A stretch of DNA of 64,000 nucleotides from Tsukamurella sp. PLM1. GTDB lineage: Bacteria; Actinomycetota; Actinomycetes; Mycobacteriales; Mycobacteriaceae. The position numbers were made by a program, and so were the translations under genes. The stretch spans positions 2,914,001 through 2,978,000 of the forward strand of contig NZ_AP025688.1 in NCBI RefSeq assembly GCF_023168325.1. The letters are read 5' to 3'. The first letter of the stretch is position 1. Each line of letters opens with the position of its first letter. Positions 42,888-52,877 of the stretch are shown here, one piece after another. The notes beneath the pieces are model-generated. The model did not search any database, was not told the origin of the DNA, and was given only the letters and a program-made list of their open reading frames with translations.

Positions 42888-44335
42888 GTGTTCCGTTCCT
42901 ATCTCCGATCGTCCCCGTTCGCCGGCGAGAACCTCTTCGGTCTCACATGTAATCGCAGGCCGATTCTCCTGATCGAGGACGGGGCGCTCACACAATCCCA
43001 AACCGATCCCGTCATGGAACTCGCCAGCATTGTTGATGCCAAGATACGCCGCTATCGAATCGACGGTTCAGGCCGCAGGACCTCGTGGCGGACCGTCCCG
43101 ACACTGGCGCACTCAACAGATTCGGCGATCCGAGTTCCGGGCGAGGCCTGCAGGCAGCTTGTCCAACCGGCGGCACCATCCAAACGCGAACTCGCGGCCC
43201 TGGGGCCACTGCTGCTCGCCGCACGACTCGGCGCATCGGTCGTCGTCCGCGCGGCGGGGGACGACGGCGCGGCGAACCTCGATCCGTACTGTGCATTCGC
43301 CCGCCCGAGCGAGTTCCTTCCCATCCTCGCCCACTACGGTCGTATGCGTGGGAACACCGTGTGTCTTCCGAGCATGGGGTGGGCCGATAGGAACGTCCCA
43401 CTTCACCAGTTCTACCCCATGTACTACGCACCGGTGGTCCTGCCCCAACAGGCTCGACTTCTCGGAGTCTGTCAATCGATGTCCGCCGCATCCGGTGACC
43501 CAACGCTCGTACGACTCGCGGCCACCTTGCAGATCCGACTCGGGCGGGCGTTGGCAGGATTCGATGCACTGTTGGCGGCGCTGTCCTCTCCCCCGACAGG
43601 CTCTCCTCCGTGGGCGCCATTCTCGACCGGCGGGGCGACACCGCACGAGCCGAATCCGCGGTCGATGACGTCCTGATCAATCTCACCGGAACTCTCGACG
43701 CGCTGGCCGCGCTCCATGTCCATGCGAACATCGAGAACGCCAGCCGAATGAATCAGCCACATGACCGCTCCTGGTACAACCGCAATGTCCGCGACTTCTT
43801 CGGCCAAAACCAGGTGAAAGCACTCACCGCGGCACGCGCCGATATCGCATACATCGCCAAGTTGCGAAACACAATTCACGGCGCAGTACCGGAAGTCGTT
43901 CCGATCCATTCCACGAATCTGGTCGCCGCCAATCGCGCGTTCAAGGCACCCGAATGGGCTGGCTCCTCCTGGGGCCTCGCCGTGGCGGCCGCCTCACATA
44001 GCGATCATGGGTTTCCAGCAGATTTTGCATCGCGTTTCAGTATCGGACGGCAGGAATCGGTGGTCCGCGCCTTCTCGCCGGCCCACGAGACGTCGCACGT
44101 CGTGTGCGACCCGGCCACGCTGTGTTACGAGTCGATTCGGTCCACGGCACGATTCGCGAACGAGTTCGTTCGTGCACTACTCACTTCTCCCGGGCGCGTC
44201 GGAAGCAATGCGGTATGCGCCGCGAATCGCGAACTCGATCCGCACGACTCGACCCTCCACTGGCTGCGGTCTGTGGAATCGGATACCGCCAGGAAGACCG
44301 CTCGACAGGTATCCGAGCTCACGTTCACGTTCTGA
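42888..44335 (+). CDS. Unrecognised protein of atypical composition, one frameshift
   Basis: I do not recognise this protein of about 482 residues. The start is probably the GTG at 42888. The N-terminal half contains LGPLLLAARLGASVVVRAAG and FYPMYYAPVVLPQQARLLG. The helical second half contains WYNRNVRDFFGQNQVKALT and IAYIAKLRNTIHGAVPE. RNTIH recalls the Arg-Asn...His motif of HEPN domains, but the Arg-His spacing is one short of the usual R-x4-6-H. The frame breaks at five C at 43590-43594; one more C joins ALLAALSSPP to DRLSSVGAILDRRGDTARA. GC is much lower than around it (33 and 31 of 60 in two lines counted), which suggests recent acquisition. No partner gene is evident except the HNH nuclease upstream. 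Confidence 0.6.
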
Positions 44336-44381
44336 CCGGCTGAGCGGCGTCTGCACCCGAGTGGTCGAGCCACGATCGTAC

Positions 44382-44403
44382 AAACAAGCATTGCTGCTTG
44401 TTT
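44382..44403. promoter_or_regulatory. Perfect 9-4-9 inverted repeat, likely TetR operator
   Basis: AAACAAGCA, TTGC, TGCTTGTTT: nine perfectly matched bases per arm, 28 bases before the first gene of the atu-like operon. It is the only AT-rich patch nearby. A TetR gene ends the operon (53674), which makes autoregulation through this site likely. The following T bases mean it could also terminate the upstream gene. Confidence 0.65.
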
Positions 44404-44430
44404 TTGGTCGCGGGCTGACAGAGTGTGGGC

Positions 44431-45213
44431 GTGCCCACTTCAGCCCCCGTGTTCGACGCGCTCGAGGCGACCTCCGCCGCCGTCGCCGCGATCGCCGACT
44501 CCCTGACCGACTGGTCGCTCCCCACGCCCGCCGAGGGCTGGACCGTCGCCCACCAGGTCGCCCACCTGGCCTGGACCGACGAGGTATCGCTGGTCGCCGC
44601 CACCGATACCGACGGCTTCACCGCGATCCTGCAGCAGGCGATGCAGGATCCGGTGGGGTTCGTCGACGCCGGCGCCGCCGAGCTCGCCGCCGACCCCGAT
44701 CTGCGCGCCCGCTGGGACCGCGCCCGCGCGGCCCTCGCCGTCGCGCTCCGCGAGGCCGACCCCGGCACACCGCTCCCCTGGTTCGGCCCGCCGATGCGGC
44801 CCGCCACCATGGCCAACGCCCGCCTCATGGAGACCTGGGCACACGGCCTCGACATCGCGGACGCCGCCGGGACCGAGCTGGACATCCCCGTCGCCCTGCC
44901 CCACGTAGCCAAGATCGCCTACAAGACCCGCGACTTCGCGTACACCGTCAACGGCGAGACCCCGCCCGCGGAGCCCTTCGACGTCTTCCTCGTCGCCGCC
45001 GACGGCTCCGAGCTCACCTTCGGCCCGGGCGACGCCGCGCAGCGCGTCACCGGCTCGCTCGAGGACTTCTGCCGCCTGGCGACCCAGCGCATCAACGTCG
45101 CCGACACCGACCTCGTGGCCACCGGCGACGACGCCGCCCACTGGCTCACCATCGCGCAGTGCTTCGCGGGCGCCCCCGGCGCCGGCCGCGCTCCGCAGGG
45201 AGGAATCGAATGA
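44431..45213 (+). CDS. TIGR03084-type DinB-like metal-binding protein
   Basis: 260-residue protein of the mycothiol-dependent/DinB-like superfamily, TIGR03084 type. LPTPAEGWTVAHQVAHLAWT and NARLMETWAHGLDIADAAG provide the His ligands of the metal site. The start is uncertain: GTG at 44431 or at 44425, with no ribosome site. Its stop overlaps the next start (ATGA). As first gene of an acyl-CoA carboxylase operon it may carry out a thiol-dependent or isomerase step, but its reaction is unknown. Confidence 0.75.
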   Translation: MPTSAPVFDALEATSAAVAAIADSLTDWSLPTPAEGWTVAHQVAHLAWTDEVSLVAATDTDGFTAILQQAMQDPVGFVDAGAAELAADPDLRARWDRARAALAVALREADPGTPLPWFGPPMRPATMANARLMETWAHGLDIADAAGTELDIPVALPHVAKIAYKTRDFAYTVNGETPPAEPFDVFLVAADGSELTFGPGDAAQRVTGSLEDFCRLATQRINVADTDLVATGDDAAHWLTIAQCFAGAPGAGRAPQGGIE

Positions 45214-46952
45214 CCCGCTCCATCAGCATCGCGAACGTCTCGGGGTTCTACGGCGACCGCGCGGCCGCGATCGGCGAGATGCTCGCCGGCCCGCGCGTCG
45301 ACTACATCACCGGCGACTACCTGGCCGAGCTCACCATGCTCATTCTCGGCCGCGACCGGCTCAAGGATCCCGACCTCGGCTACGCCAAGACCTTCCTGCG
45401 CCACCTGACTCCGCACCTGGGCACCCTCGCGGAGCGAGGCACCAAGGTGGTCGTCAACGCGGGCGGGCTCAACCCGGGCGGCCTCGCGGCCGCGGTAGAG
45501 AAGGCCATCGAGAACGCAGACGAGTCCGCCCGTCATCTCACGGTCGGCTGGGTCGACGGTGACGACCTGATCGCCCGGTCGGCCGACCTCGGCGTGCCGA
45601 ACGCGGTGACCGCCAACGCCTACCTCGGCGCGTTCGGCATCGCCGACCTGCTCACGGCGGGCGCCGACATCGTGATCACCGGCCGGGTCACTGACGCCTC
45701 GGTGATCCTCGGCCCCGCGATCGCCGAATTCGGGTGGCAGCGCACCGACTTCGACGCGCTCGCCGGCGCGGTGGCCGCGGGGCACATCATCGAGTGCGGC
45801 ACGCAGGCCACGGGCGGCAACTACGCGTTCTTCGACCGCCACCCCATCGAGCAGCTGCTGCACCCCGGCTTCCCCATCGCCGAGATCGCCGCCGACGGTT
45901 CCTTCGCCATCACCAAGCAGCCCGGCACCGGCGGCGTCGTGGAGGTGGGCACCGTCACCGCCCAGCTCCTCTACGAGGTCACCGGCCAGCGCTACGCGAA
46001 TCCCGATGTGACCCTGCTTCTCGACTCGATGACCCTCACCCAGGACGGCCCCGACCGGGTCGCGGTCACCGGCGTGCGCGGCGAGGCACCGCCCGAGACG
46101 ACCAAGGTCGCCACCACCACGCTCGGCGGTTTCCGCAACGAGATCGCCTTCCTGCTCACGGGAATCGAGATCGAGCGCAAGGCCGCGCTGCTCGAGGCAC
46201 AGCTGCGCGACGCGCTCGATCCGGCTCCCGCCGACCTGCAGTTCCGCCTCGCGCGCACCGACCACCCCGACGCCCCGACAGAGGCGGCCGCCTCTGCCAC
46301 CCTCACCGCGGTGGCGTGGGACGCCGACCCGAACCGCGTCGGACGCGCCTTCAGCTCCGCCGCAGTGGAACTCGCACTCGCCACCTACCCCGGCGCCTCG
46401 CCCATGGCCCCGCCGTCCAGCGGCGGCCCGTACGGGGTGTACCAGGCCGTGTACGTCCCCAACGGCGACGTCCCGCACCGCGCGCACCGCCCCGACGGCA
46501 CCGTTGTCGACATCGCCCCGCCGGCGGTCGTCCAGGAACTCCCCGCGGACCCGTCCCAGCCCGGCGGCGACGACGTTCTCCCCGCAGGCCCGACGGTCCG
46601 CGTCCCCCTCGGCACCGTCTTCGGCGCGCGCAGCGGCGACAAGGGTGGCAGCGCCAACGTCGGCGTCTGGGCGGAGTCCGACGCCGGCTACGAATGGCTC
46701 CGCAGTAATCTGACCGAACAGGCTCTGCGCGAACTCCTCCCGGAGACGGCGGACCTCCCCGTCCGCCGCTACGAACTGCCGAACCTCAAGGCCGTCAACT
46801 TCGTCATCGAGGACCTGCTCGGCAAGGGCGTCGCGCACGGCTACCGGTTCGACCCGCAGGCCAAGGGCGTCGGCGAGTGGCTTCGCGGCCGCTACGTCGA
46901 CCTGCCCACCGGCCTGCTCCCCGCCGGCCACAGCACGAAGGAGATCGCATGA
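45210..46952 (+). CDS. AtuA family protein (acyclic terpene utilisation, DUF1446)
   Basis: 580-residue protein with an N-terminal DUF1446 domain (RVDYITGDYLAELTMLILGR, AGADIVITGRVTDASVILG) and a C-terminal AtuA-like domain (LGTVFGARSGDKGGSANVGV). AtuA is required for growth of Pseudomonas on citronellol and geraniol, though its exact reaction is not settled. AGGGAGGA precedes the ATG, which overlaps the previous stop; the 3' end overlaps the following dehydrogenase start by ATGA. It identifies the operon as atu/liu-like, but the real substrate here could be another branched acyl-CoA. Confidence 0.85.
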   Translation: MTRSISIANVSGFYGDRAAAIGEMLAGPRVDYITGDYLAELTMLILGRDRLKDPDLGYAKTFLRHLTPHLGTLAERGTKVVVNAGGLNPGGLAAAVEKAIENADESARHLTVGWVDGDDLIARSADLGVPNAVTANAYLGAFGIADLLTAGADIVITGRVTDASVILGPAIAEFGWQRTDFDALAGAVAAGHIIECGTQATGGNYAFFDRHPIEQLLHPGFPIAEIAADGSFAITKQPGTGGVVEVGTVTAQLLYEVTGQRYANPDVTLLLDSMTLTQDGPDRVAVTGVRGEAPPETTKVATTTLGGFRNEIAFLLTGIEIERKAALLEAQLRDALDPAPADLQFRLARTDHPDAPTEAAASATLTAVAWDADPNRVGRAFSSAAVELALATYPGASPMAPPSSGGPYGVYQAVYVPNGDVPHRAHRPDGTVVDIAPPAVVQELPADPSQPGGDDVLPAGPTVRVPLGTVFGARSGDKGGSANVGVWAESDAGYEWLRSNLTEQALRELLPETADLPVRRYELPNLKAVNFVIEDLLGKGVAHGYRFDPQAKGVGEWLRGRYVDLPTGLLPAGHSTKEIA

Positions 46953-48121
46953 CCAGCCTGTGGGAGTCCGAGGAGCGACTCGCGCTGCGCAAGACGGTGA
47001 CCGCGTTCACCGAACGCGAGATCCTGCCGCACCTCGACGAGTGGGAGGCCGGTGGACTGCTCCCCCGCGAGCTGCACAAGAAGGCCGGCGACCTCGGCCT
47101 GCTCGGCGTCTCGTTCCCCGAGTCCGTCGGCGGCGGGGGCGGCGACCCCCGCGACGCGCTCATCGTGTGCGAGGCGCTGCACGAGGCGGGCGGCTCCGGT
47201 GGCCTGTTCGCGTCGCTGTTCACCTGCGGGATCTCGGTGCCGCACATCATCCTCGCCGGCACCGACGAACAGAAGCAGAAGTGGGTGGCCCCGGTCCTCG
47301 CCGGCGACAGGATCAGCTCGCTGGGCATCACCGAGCCCGGCGGCGGCTCCGACGTGGGACACCTCACGACCACCGCCCGCAAGGACGGCGACCACTACAT
47401 CGTCAACGGCGCCAAGACGTTCATCACCTCCGGCATCCGCGCGGACTGGGTGGTCACCGCGGTCCGCACCGGCGGCGAGGGTGCCGGCGGGATCAGCCTG
47501 CTGGTGATCCCCAAGGGCCTGGACGGTTTCGAGGTGAGCGCCCCGCTGAAGAAGATGGGCTGGCACGCCTCGGACACCGCCGAGCTGTCCTTCACGGACG
47601 TCCGCGTCCCCGCCGAGAACCTCATCGGCCCCGAGGGCAGCGGCTTCCTGCTCATCGGCGCCGCCTTCGTCACCGAACGGCTCGCTCTCGCGGTGCAGGC
47701 ATACTCGCACGCGCAGCGGTGCCTCGACCTCACGCTCGACTGGGTCCGCACCCGCGAGACCTTCGGCCAGCCGCTGATCAAGCGCCAGGCCGTGCAGAAC
47801 ACCGTCACCGAGATGCGACGCCGCATCGAGGTGGCCCGCGTCTACAGCCGGCACGTCGCCGACCAGTACGCGGAGGCACTCGAATCCGGCGGCCCCGCGG
47901 CGGCCGCTGAGCTCGTGCCCCAGGCGTGCTTCGCGAAGAACACCGCCGTCGAATGCGGCGAGTGGGTCGCGAACGAGGCCGTGCAACTGTTCGGCGGCCA
48001 CGGTTACATGTCCGAGTACGAGGTGTCCCGGCACTACCGCGACGTCCGCATCCTCGGCATCGGCGGCGGCACTACTCAAATCCTCACCACCCTGGCGGCG
48101 AACCGCCTGGGCTACAAGTAG
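46949..48121 (+). CDS. Acyl-CoA dehydrogenase (isovaleryl-CoA dehydrogenase type), AtuD-like
   Basis: FAD acyl-CoA dehydrogenase of 390 residues that makes the alpha-beta double bond needed before carboxylation. SLGITEPGGGSDVGHLTTTA and NGAKTFITSGIRADWVV are flavin and substrate signatures. The usual catalytic Glu in the C-terminal YEGT motif is replaced (ILGIGGGTTQI), but a Glu is present in FVTERLALAVQAYSHA, where isovaleryl- and citronellyl-type enzymes keep their base. This fits a branched-chain substrate. ATGA coupling to the atuA-like gene. Confidence 0.88.
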   Translation: MTSLWESEERLALRKTVTAFTEREILPHLDEWEAGGLLPRELHKKAGDLGLLGVSFPESVGGGGGDPRDALIVCEALHEAGGSGGLFASLFTCGISVPHIILAGTDEQKQKWVAPVLAGDRISSLGITEPGGGSDVGHLTTTARKDGDHYIVNGAKTFITSGIRADWVVTAVRTGGEGAGGISLLVIPKGLDGFEVSAPLKKMGWHASDTAELSFTDVRVPAENLIGPEGSGFLLIGAAFVTERLALAVQAYSHAQRCLDLTLDWVRTRETFGQPLIKRQAVQNTVTEMRRRIEVARVYSRHVADQYAEALESGGPAAAAELVPQACFAKNTAVECGEWVANEAVQLFGGHGYMSEYEVSRHYRDVRILGIGGGTTQILTTLAANRLGYK

Positions 48122-48138
48122 ACCGGAAGGACTCCGAT

Positions 48139-49728
48139 ATGACGGTGCTCCGCAGCACGCCGGCGTCCGACGCCGGCAAGTACCGCGAGACCATGCTCGG
48201 CAAGCTCGCCGACCTGACCGAAGAATTCGACAAGGCGCTCGCCGGCGGCGGCGAGAAGTACGTCGATCGACACCGCAAACGCGGCAAGCTCACCGCTCGC
48301 GAGCGGATCGACAGCGTGCTCGACCCCGCCTCCCCGTTCCTCGAGCTGATGCCGCTCGCCGCCTGGGGCAGCGACTTCCAGGTGGGCGCCTCGCTCGTCG
48401 GCGGCATCGGCGTTGTCGAGGGCGTCGAGGTGATGGTGGTCGCCAACGACCCCACCGTGAAGGGCGGCACCTCCAACCCGTGGACGCTGCGCAAGTCGCT
48501 GCGCCTCAACGACATCGCGCGGGAGAACCGGCTGCCGGTGCTCTCGCTGGTCGAGTCCGGCGGCGCCGACCTCCCCACGCAGAAGGAAGTGTTCGTCCCC
48601 GGCGGCGCGATGTTCCGCAACCTCACACAGCTGTCGAAGGCGGGCATCCCCACGATCTCCGTGGTCTACGGCAACTCCACCGCGGGCGGCGCCTACATCC
48701 CCGGCATGAGCGACCACGTGGTGATGATCAAGGAGCGCTCCAAAGTCTTCCTCGCCGGCCCGCCCCTGGTGAAGGCCGCGACGGGCGAGATCTCCGACGA
48801 CGAGACGCTCGGCGGCGCCGAGATGCACTCGCGCACCTCGGGCCTCGGCGACTACATGGCGAACGACGAGCTGGACGCGGCCCGGATCGCCCGGTCGATC
48901 GTCAAGCGCCTCAACTGGCGCAAGCAGGGCACGGCACCGTCGAGCCTGGTCAAGCCCCCGCGCTACGGCGCCGAGGGCCTGCTCGACATCGTGCCGGACG
49001 ATCTGAAGATCCCCTTCGACCCGCGCGAGATCATCGCCCACATCGTCGACGACTCCGACTACGACGAGTTCAAGCCGCTCTACGGCGGCTCGCTCACCAC
49101 CGGGTGGGCGAACCTGCACGGCTACCCCATCGGCATCCTCGCCAACGCCCGCGGCGTTCTGTTCTCCGAGGAGGCGCAGAAGGCGACGCAGTTCATCCAG
49201 CTGGCGAACCGCTACGACACGCCGCTGCTGTTCATCCACAACACCACCGGCTACATGGTGGGCGCGGAGTACGAACGCGGCGGCATGATCAAGCACGGCT
49301 CGATGATGATCAACGCCGTCTCCAACTCGGAGGTGCCGCACCTGTCGCTCATCGCGGGCGCCTCCTACGGCGCCGGGCACTACGGCATGGCGGGCCGCGC
49401 CTTCAACCCGCGGTTCCTGTTCTCCTGGCCCAGCGCGCGTTCCGCGGTGATGGGCGCCAAACAACTCGCGGATGTGGTCACCGAGGTGGCCGCGGCGTCC
49501 GCTGCTTCGCGCGGCCAGGCCATGGATCCCGCGTTCGTCGACGGGATGCGCACCGCCATCGAGACCCAGATCGACAAGGAGTCGTTGCCCGCCTTCATGT
49601 CCGGGATGCTCTACGACGACGGCATCATCGACCCCCGCGACACCCGCACGGTGCTCGGGATGGCGCTGTCCGCCATCCACAACGGCCCCGTCCACGGCAC
49701 CGACGCCTTCGGCGTCTTCCGGATGTGA
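48139..49728 (+). CDS. Acyl-CoA carboxylase carboxyltransferase (beta) subunit, AtuC/LiuB-like
   Basis: 529-residue carboxyltransferase of the methylcrotonyl/geranyl-CoA carboxylase group, which moves CO2 from biotin to the gamma carbon of an unsaturated acyl-CoA. The N-terminal RKRGKLTARERIDSVLDPAS, the acyl-CoA site GNSTAGGAYIPGMSDHVVMI and the carboxybiotin site IAGASYGAGHYGMAGRAFNP are characteristic. It forms a complex with the biotin subunit encoded immediately downstream. Whether the substrate is methylcrotonyl-CoA or geranyl-CoA cannot be read with certainty. Confidence 0.9.
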   Translation: MTVLRSTPASDAGKYRETMLGKLADLTEEFDKALAGGGEKYVDRHRKRGKLTARERIDSVLDPASPFLELMPLAAWGSDFQVGASLVGGIGVVEGVEVMVVANDPTVKGGTSNPWTLRKSLRLNDIARENRLPVLSLVESGGADLPTQKEVFVPGGAMFRNLTQLSKAGIPTISVVYGNSTAGGAYIPGMSDHVVMIKERSKVFLAGPPLVKAATGEISDDETLGGAEMHSRTSGLGDYMANDELDAARIARSIVKRLNWRKQGTAPSSLVKPPRYGAEGLLDIVPDDLKIPFDPREIIAHIVDDSDYDEFKPLYGGSLTTGWANLHGYPIGILANARGVLFSEEAQKATQFIQLANRYDTPLLFIHNTTGYMVGAEYERGGMIKHGSMMINAVSNSEVPHLSLIAGASYGAGHYGMAGRAFNPRFLFSWPSARSAVMGAKQLADVVTEVAAASAASRGQAMDPAFVDGMRTAIETQIDKESLPAFMSGMLYDDGIIDPRDTRTVLGMALSAIHNGPVHGTDAFGVFRM

Positions 49729-49735
49729 GGAAAGC

Positions 49736-51691
49736 ATGACTTCGTTCGATTCCGTTCTCGTGGCGAACCGCGGCGAGATCGCCCGTCGCGTCATCGCCGC
49801 GGCCCACGCTCGGGGCCTGCGCGCGGTGGCCGTGTACTCCGATCCCGACGCCGACGCCCCGCACGTCGCCGAGGCCGACGAGGCCGTGCATCTGCCCGGG
49901 CAGACCCCCGCCGAGACCTACCTGCAGGGCGAGAGGATCATCGCCGCCGCGCAGGCCACCGGCGCACAGGCGATCCACCCCGGCTACGGCTTCCTCTCCG
50001 AGAACGCCGAATTCGCCGCCGCGGTGCAGGACGCGGGCCTCGTCTGGATCGGTCCGTCGCCGGAGGCCATCACCGCGATGGGCTCCAAGGTCGCGGCGAA
50101 GGCCCGCCTCGCCGAGGCCGGCGTCCCGATGCTCACGAACCTCACGCCGGACCAGGTGTCCGACAGCGATTTCCCCGTCCTCGTCAAGGCCTCCGCCGGC
50201 GGCGGCGGCCGCGGCATGCGCGTGGTCCGCACCCGCGCCGAGCTGCAGGAGAACCTCGAAGCGGCCGAGCGCGAGGCGACGTCGGCGTTCGGCGACGGCA
50301 CCGTGTTCTGCGAGCGCTACCTCGAGCGGGGCCGGCACATCGAGGTCCAGGTGATGGCCGATGCGCACGGCACCGTCTGGGCCGTGGGCGAGCGCGAGTG
50401 CTCGATCCAGCGCCGCCACCAGAAGGTGCTCGAGGAGGCCCCGTCGCCCCTCGTGGAGCGCCACCCGGCGATGCGCACCGCCCTGTACGAGGCGGCGGCC
50501 AACGCCGCCAAGGCCATCGGCTACACGGGCGCCGGTACCGTCGAGTTCCTCGCCACCGACGAGGGCGAGTTCTTCTTCCTCGAGGTCAACACCCGGCTCC
50601 AGGTGGAGCACCCGGTCACCGAGGCCACCACCGGGCTCGACCTGGTCGGCCTGCAGTTCGACGTTGCCGCCGGCCTGCCGCTGCCGTCCGCCGAGCCGCC
50701 CGCCACGCGCGGCTGGGCCATCGAGGCGCGCCTCTACGCCGAGGACCCCGCCAACGACTGGCGCCCCGCCGCGGGCACCGTGCACCGCTTCGAAGTGCCG
50801 GGCGTGATCGCCGAGTTCTCGGGACCCGACCGCCCGGGCATCCGCCTCGACAGCGCGCTCGCGCCCGCGGGCAGCGTCGTCGAGGTCTTCTACGATCCGA
50901 TGCTCGCCAAGGTGATCGGCTTCGCGCCGACCCGCGCGCAGGCCCTCGCGATCACGGAGGCCGCGCTGCGCAAAGCGGCCATCCACGGCATCACCACCAA
51001 CCGCGACCTCCTGGTGCGGATCCTCGCCGACGCCGACTTCAAGGCCGGCGACTTCGCGACCGACTTCCTCACCGGCGACCGTCTGGAGCGCCTCGCCGCG
51101 CCCCTGCTCGACGAGGCCGAGCTGGCGGAGGCCGCGTCGGCGGCCGGCGCCGTGCTGGACCGGCGGGGCGCGGCCGCGAGCCCGCTGCCGCACGTCGCAC
51201 CCGGCTGGCGCAACCTCGGCTCCCGCACCCTGGTGCCGGCGTTCCGCACCGCCGACGAGCGGGAGTTCCGCGCCGACGGAGGGCAGGTCGCAACCGTTAC
51301 CGACGATGGCGTGAGCGCGCGCGTCGCGGTGGAGCGCGACGGGATCCGGCGCACCGTCGCCGTCACCGCCTACCCCGGGGACCGCACCGTCGTGGAGGTG
51401 GAGACCGCGCGCGGCGCGGCGACCCTGACGCTCGTCGACCCCCTCCCGTCGGCCGACGCGGCCGCCGCGGCCGGCTCACTGCTCGCGCCGATGCCCGGCG
51501 TGATCACCCGGATCGGCTCCCAGGAGGGCGATTCCGTCACCGCCGGGCAGCCCGTGCTGTGGATGGAGGCGATGAAGATGGAGCACGCCATCTCCGCGCC
51601 CGCCGACGGCGTCATCACCACCATCGCCGTCGAGGTGGGCCAGAACATCGATGCCGGCGCCGTCGTCGCCGTGCTGGAAGATACGGAGTAG
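49736..51691 (+). CDS. Acyl-CoA carboxylase biotin (alpha) subunit, AtuF/LiuD-like
   Basis: 651-residue biotin carboxylase plus biotin carrier. The carboxylase part begins DSVLVANRGEIARRVIAAA and contains the ATP-grasp Gly loop VLVKASAGGGGRGMRVVRT and the catalytic FLEVNTRLQVEHPVTE. The carrier domain at the C-terminus holds the biotinyl Lys in VLWMEAMKMEHAISAPADG (about residue 612). Length matches 3-methylcrotonyl/geranyl-CoA carboxylase alpha subunits. Partner of the preceding beta subunit; eight bases separate the genes. Confidence 0.93.
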   Translation: MTSFDSVLVANRGEIARRVIAAAHARGLRAVAVYSDPDADAPHVAEADEAVHLPGQTPAETYLQGERIIAAAQATGAQAIHPGYGFLSENAEFAAAVQDAGLVWIGPSPEAITAMGSKVAAKARLAEAGVPMLTNLTPDQVSDSDFPVLVKASAGGGGRGMRVVRTRAELQENLEAAEREATSAFGDGTVFCERYLERGRHIEVQVMADAHGTVWAVGERECSIQRRHQKVLEEAPSPLVERHPAMRTALYEAAANAAKAIGYTGAGTVEFLATDEGEFFFLEVNTRLQVEHPVTEATTGLDLVGLQFDVAAGLPLPSAEPPATRGWAIEARLYAEDPANDWRPAAGTVHRFEVPGVIAEFSGPDRPGIRLDSALAPAGSVVEVFYDPMLAKVIGFAPTRAQALAITEAALRKAAIHGITTNRDLLVRILADADFKAGDFATDFLTGDRLERLAAPLLDEAELAEAASAAGAVLDRRGAAASPLPHVAPGWRNLGSRTLVPAFRTADEREFRADGGQVATVTDDGVSARVAVERDGIRRTVAVTAYPGDRTVVEVETARGAATLTLVDPLPSADAAAAAGSLLAPMPGVITRIGSQEGDSVTAGQPVLWMEAMKMEHAISAPADGVITTIAVEVGQNIDAGAVVAVLEDTE

Positions 51692-51699
51692 GAACCCAC

Positions 51700-52869
51700 A
51701 TGAGCATTTCCATGGACGTCATCGAGTCCGAGGAGCGCCAGGCGCTTCGCAAGACGGTCTCGGAACTGGGCCGCAAGTTCGGCCCCGAGTACATGCGCGA
51801 GAAGATCGCGGCGGGCGAGGGCCCGACCGAGCTGTGGAAGGCCGCGGGTGATCTCGGCCTCATCGGCGTCAACATCGCCGAGGAGTACGGCGGCGGCGGA
51901 GCCGGCATGTACGAACTGGGCATCGTCGGCGAGGAGCTCGCCGCGGTCGGCTCCTCACTGCTCATGCTGGTGGTCTCTCCCGCCATCAACGGCACGATCA
52001 TCTCGAAGTTCGGCACGGAGGAGCAGAAGCAGCGGTGGCTGCCGGGGATCGCCTCGGGCCAGACCATCGCCGCGTTCGCGATCACCGAGCCCGACGCAGG
52101 CTCCAACAGCCACCGGATCACCACCACCGCCCGGCGCGACGGCGCGGACTGGATCCTCTCCGGCCAGAAGACGTTCATCTCCGGCATCGAGCTGGCCGAC
52201 GTGATCCTGGTGGTGTCCCGCACCGAGGACGCCAAGACGGGAAAGCTGCGCCCCGCGCTGTTCCTCATGCCCACCGATTCGCCGGGCCTGCAGAAGACGA
52301 AGATCCCGATGGAGGTGGGACTGCCGGAGTCGCAGTGGACGCTCTTCTTCGACGACGTCCGGCTGCCCGCCGAGGCGCTCGTCGGCGAGCCCGACGCGGC
52401 CATCGCGCAGCTCTTCGCCGGCCTCAACCCCGAGCGCATCATGGCCGCAGCGGGTTCCGTGGGCTCGGCCCGCTACGCGATCGACCGCGCGGTGGCGTAC
52501 GCCAAGGAGCGCACCGTCTTCAAGGTCCCGATCGGCGCCCACCAGGCCATCGCCCACCCGCTCGCCGAGCTCAAAGTGGAGACCGAACTGGCGAAGCTGA
52601 TGCTGCAGAAGGCCGCCACGCTGTACGACGCCGGCCAGGAGTTCGCCGCGGCCGAAGCCGCGAACATGGCGAAGTTCGCAGGCGGCGAGGCCGGCGCCAA
52701 GGCCGTGGACCGCGCGATCCATTCGCTCGGCGGCAACGGCCTGACCACTGAGTACGGCCTGGCACAGATGCTGGTCGCGTCGCGCCTGTTCCGCATCGCG
52801 CCGGTCAGCCGCGAGATGGTGCTCAACTTCATCTCCGAGCACAGCCTCGGCCTGCCCAAGAGCTATTAG
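51700..52869 (+). CDS. Second acyl-CoA dehydrogenase of the atu-like operon
   Basis: 389-residue acyl-CoA dehydrogenase. AAFAITEPDAGSNSHRITTT and LSGQKTFISGIELADVILVV are the flavin and substrate motifs. Like the first dehydrogenase it lacks a Glu in the C-terminal position (RLFRIAPVSREMVLNF) but has one in the helix LNPERIMAAAGSVGSARYA. Two dehydrogenases in one operon suggest successive rounds of oxidation or two related substrates. It lies nine bases after the biotin subunit gene. Confidence 0.87.
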   Translation: MSISMDVIESEERQALRKTVSELGRKFGPEYMREKIAAGEGPTELWKAAGDLGLIGVNIAEEYGGGGAGMYELGIVGEELAAVGSSLLMLVVSPAINGTIISKFGTEEQKQRWLPGIASGQTIAAFAITEPDAGSNSHRITTTARRDGADWILSGQKTFISGIELADVILVVSRTEDAKTGKLRPALFLMPTDSPGLQKTKIPMEVGLPESQWTLFFDDVRLPAEALVGEPDAAIAQLFAGLNPERIMAAAGSVGSARYAIDRAVAYAKERTVFKVPIGAHQAIAHPLAELKVETELAKLMLQKAATLYDAGQEFAAAEAANMAKFAGGEAGAKAVDRAIHSLGGNGLTTEYGLAQMLVASRLFRIAPVSREMVLNFISEHSLGLPKSY

Positions 52870-52877
52870 GAGTCCGC

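Noticed and set aside
44382-44403. KstR2-type operator upstream of the atu-like operon
   Set aside because: The CAAG and CTTG half-sites are present but eight bases apart instead of two, so it does not fit that regulator; a local TetR is more likely.
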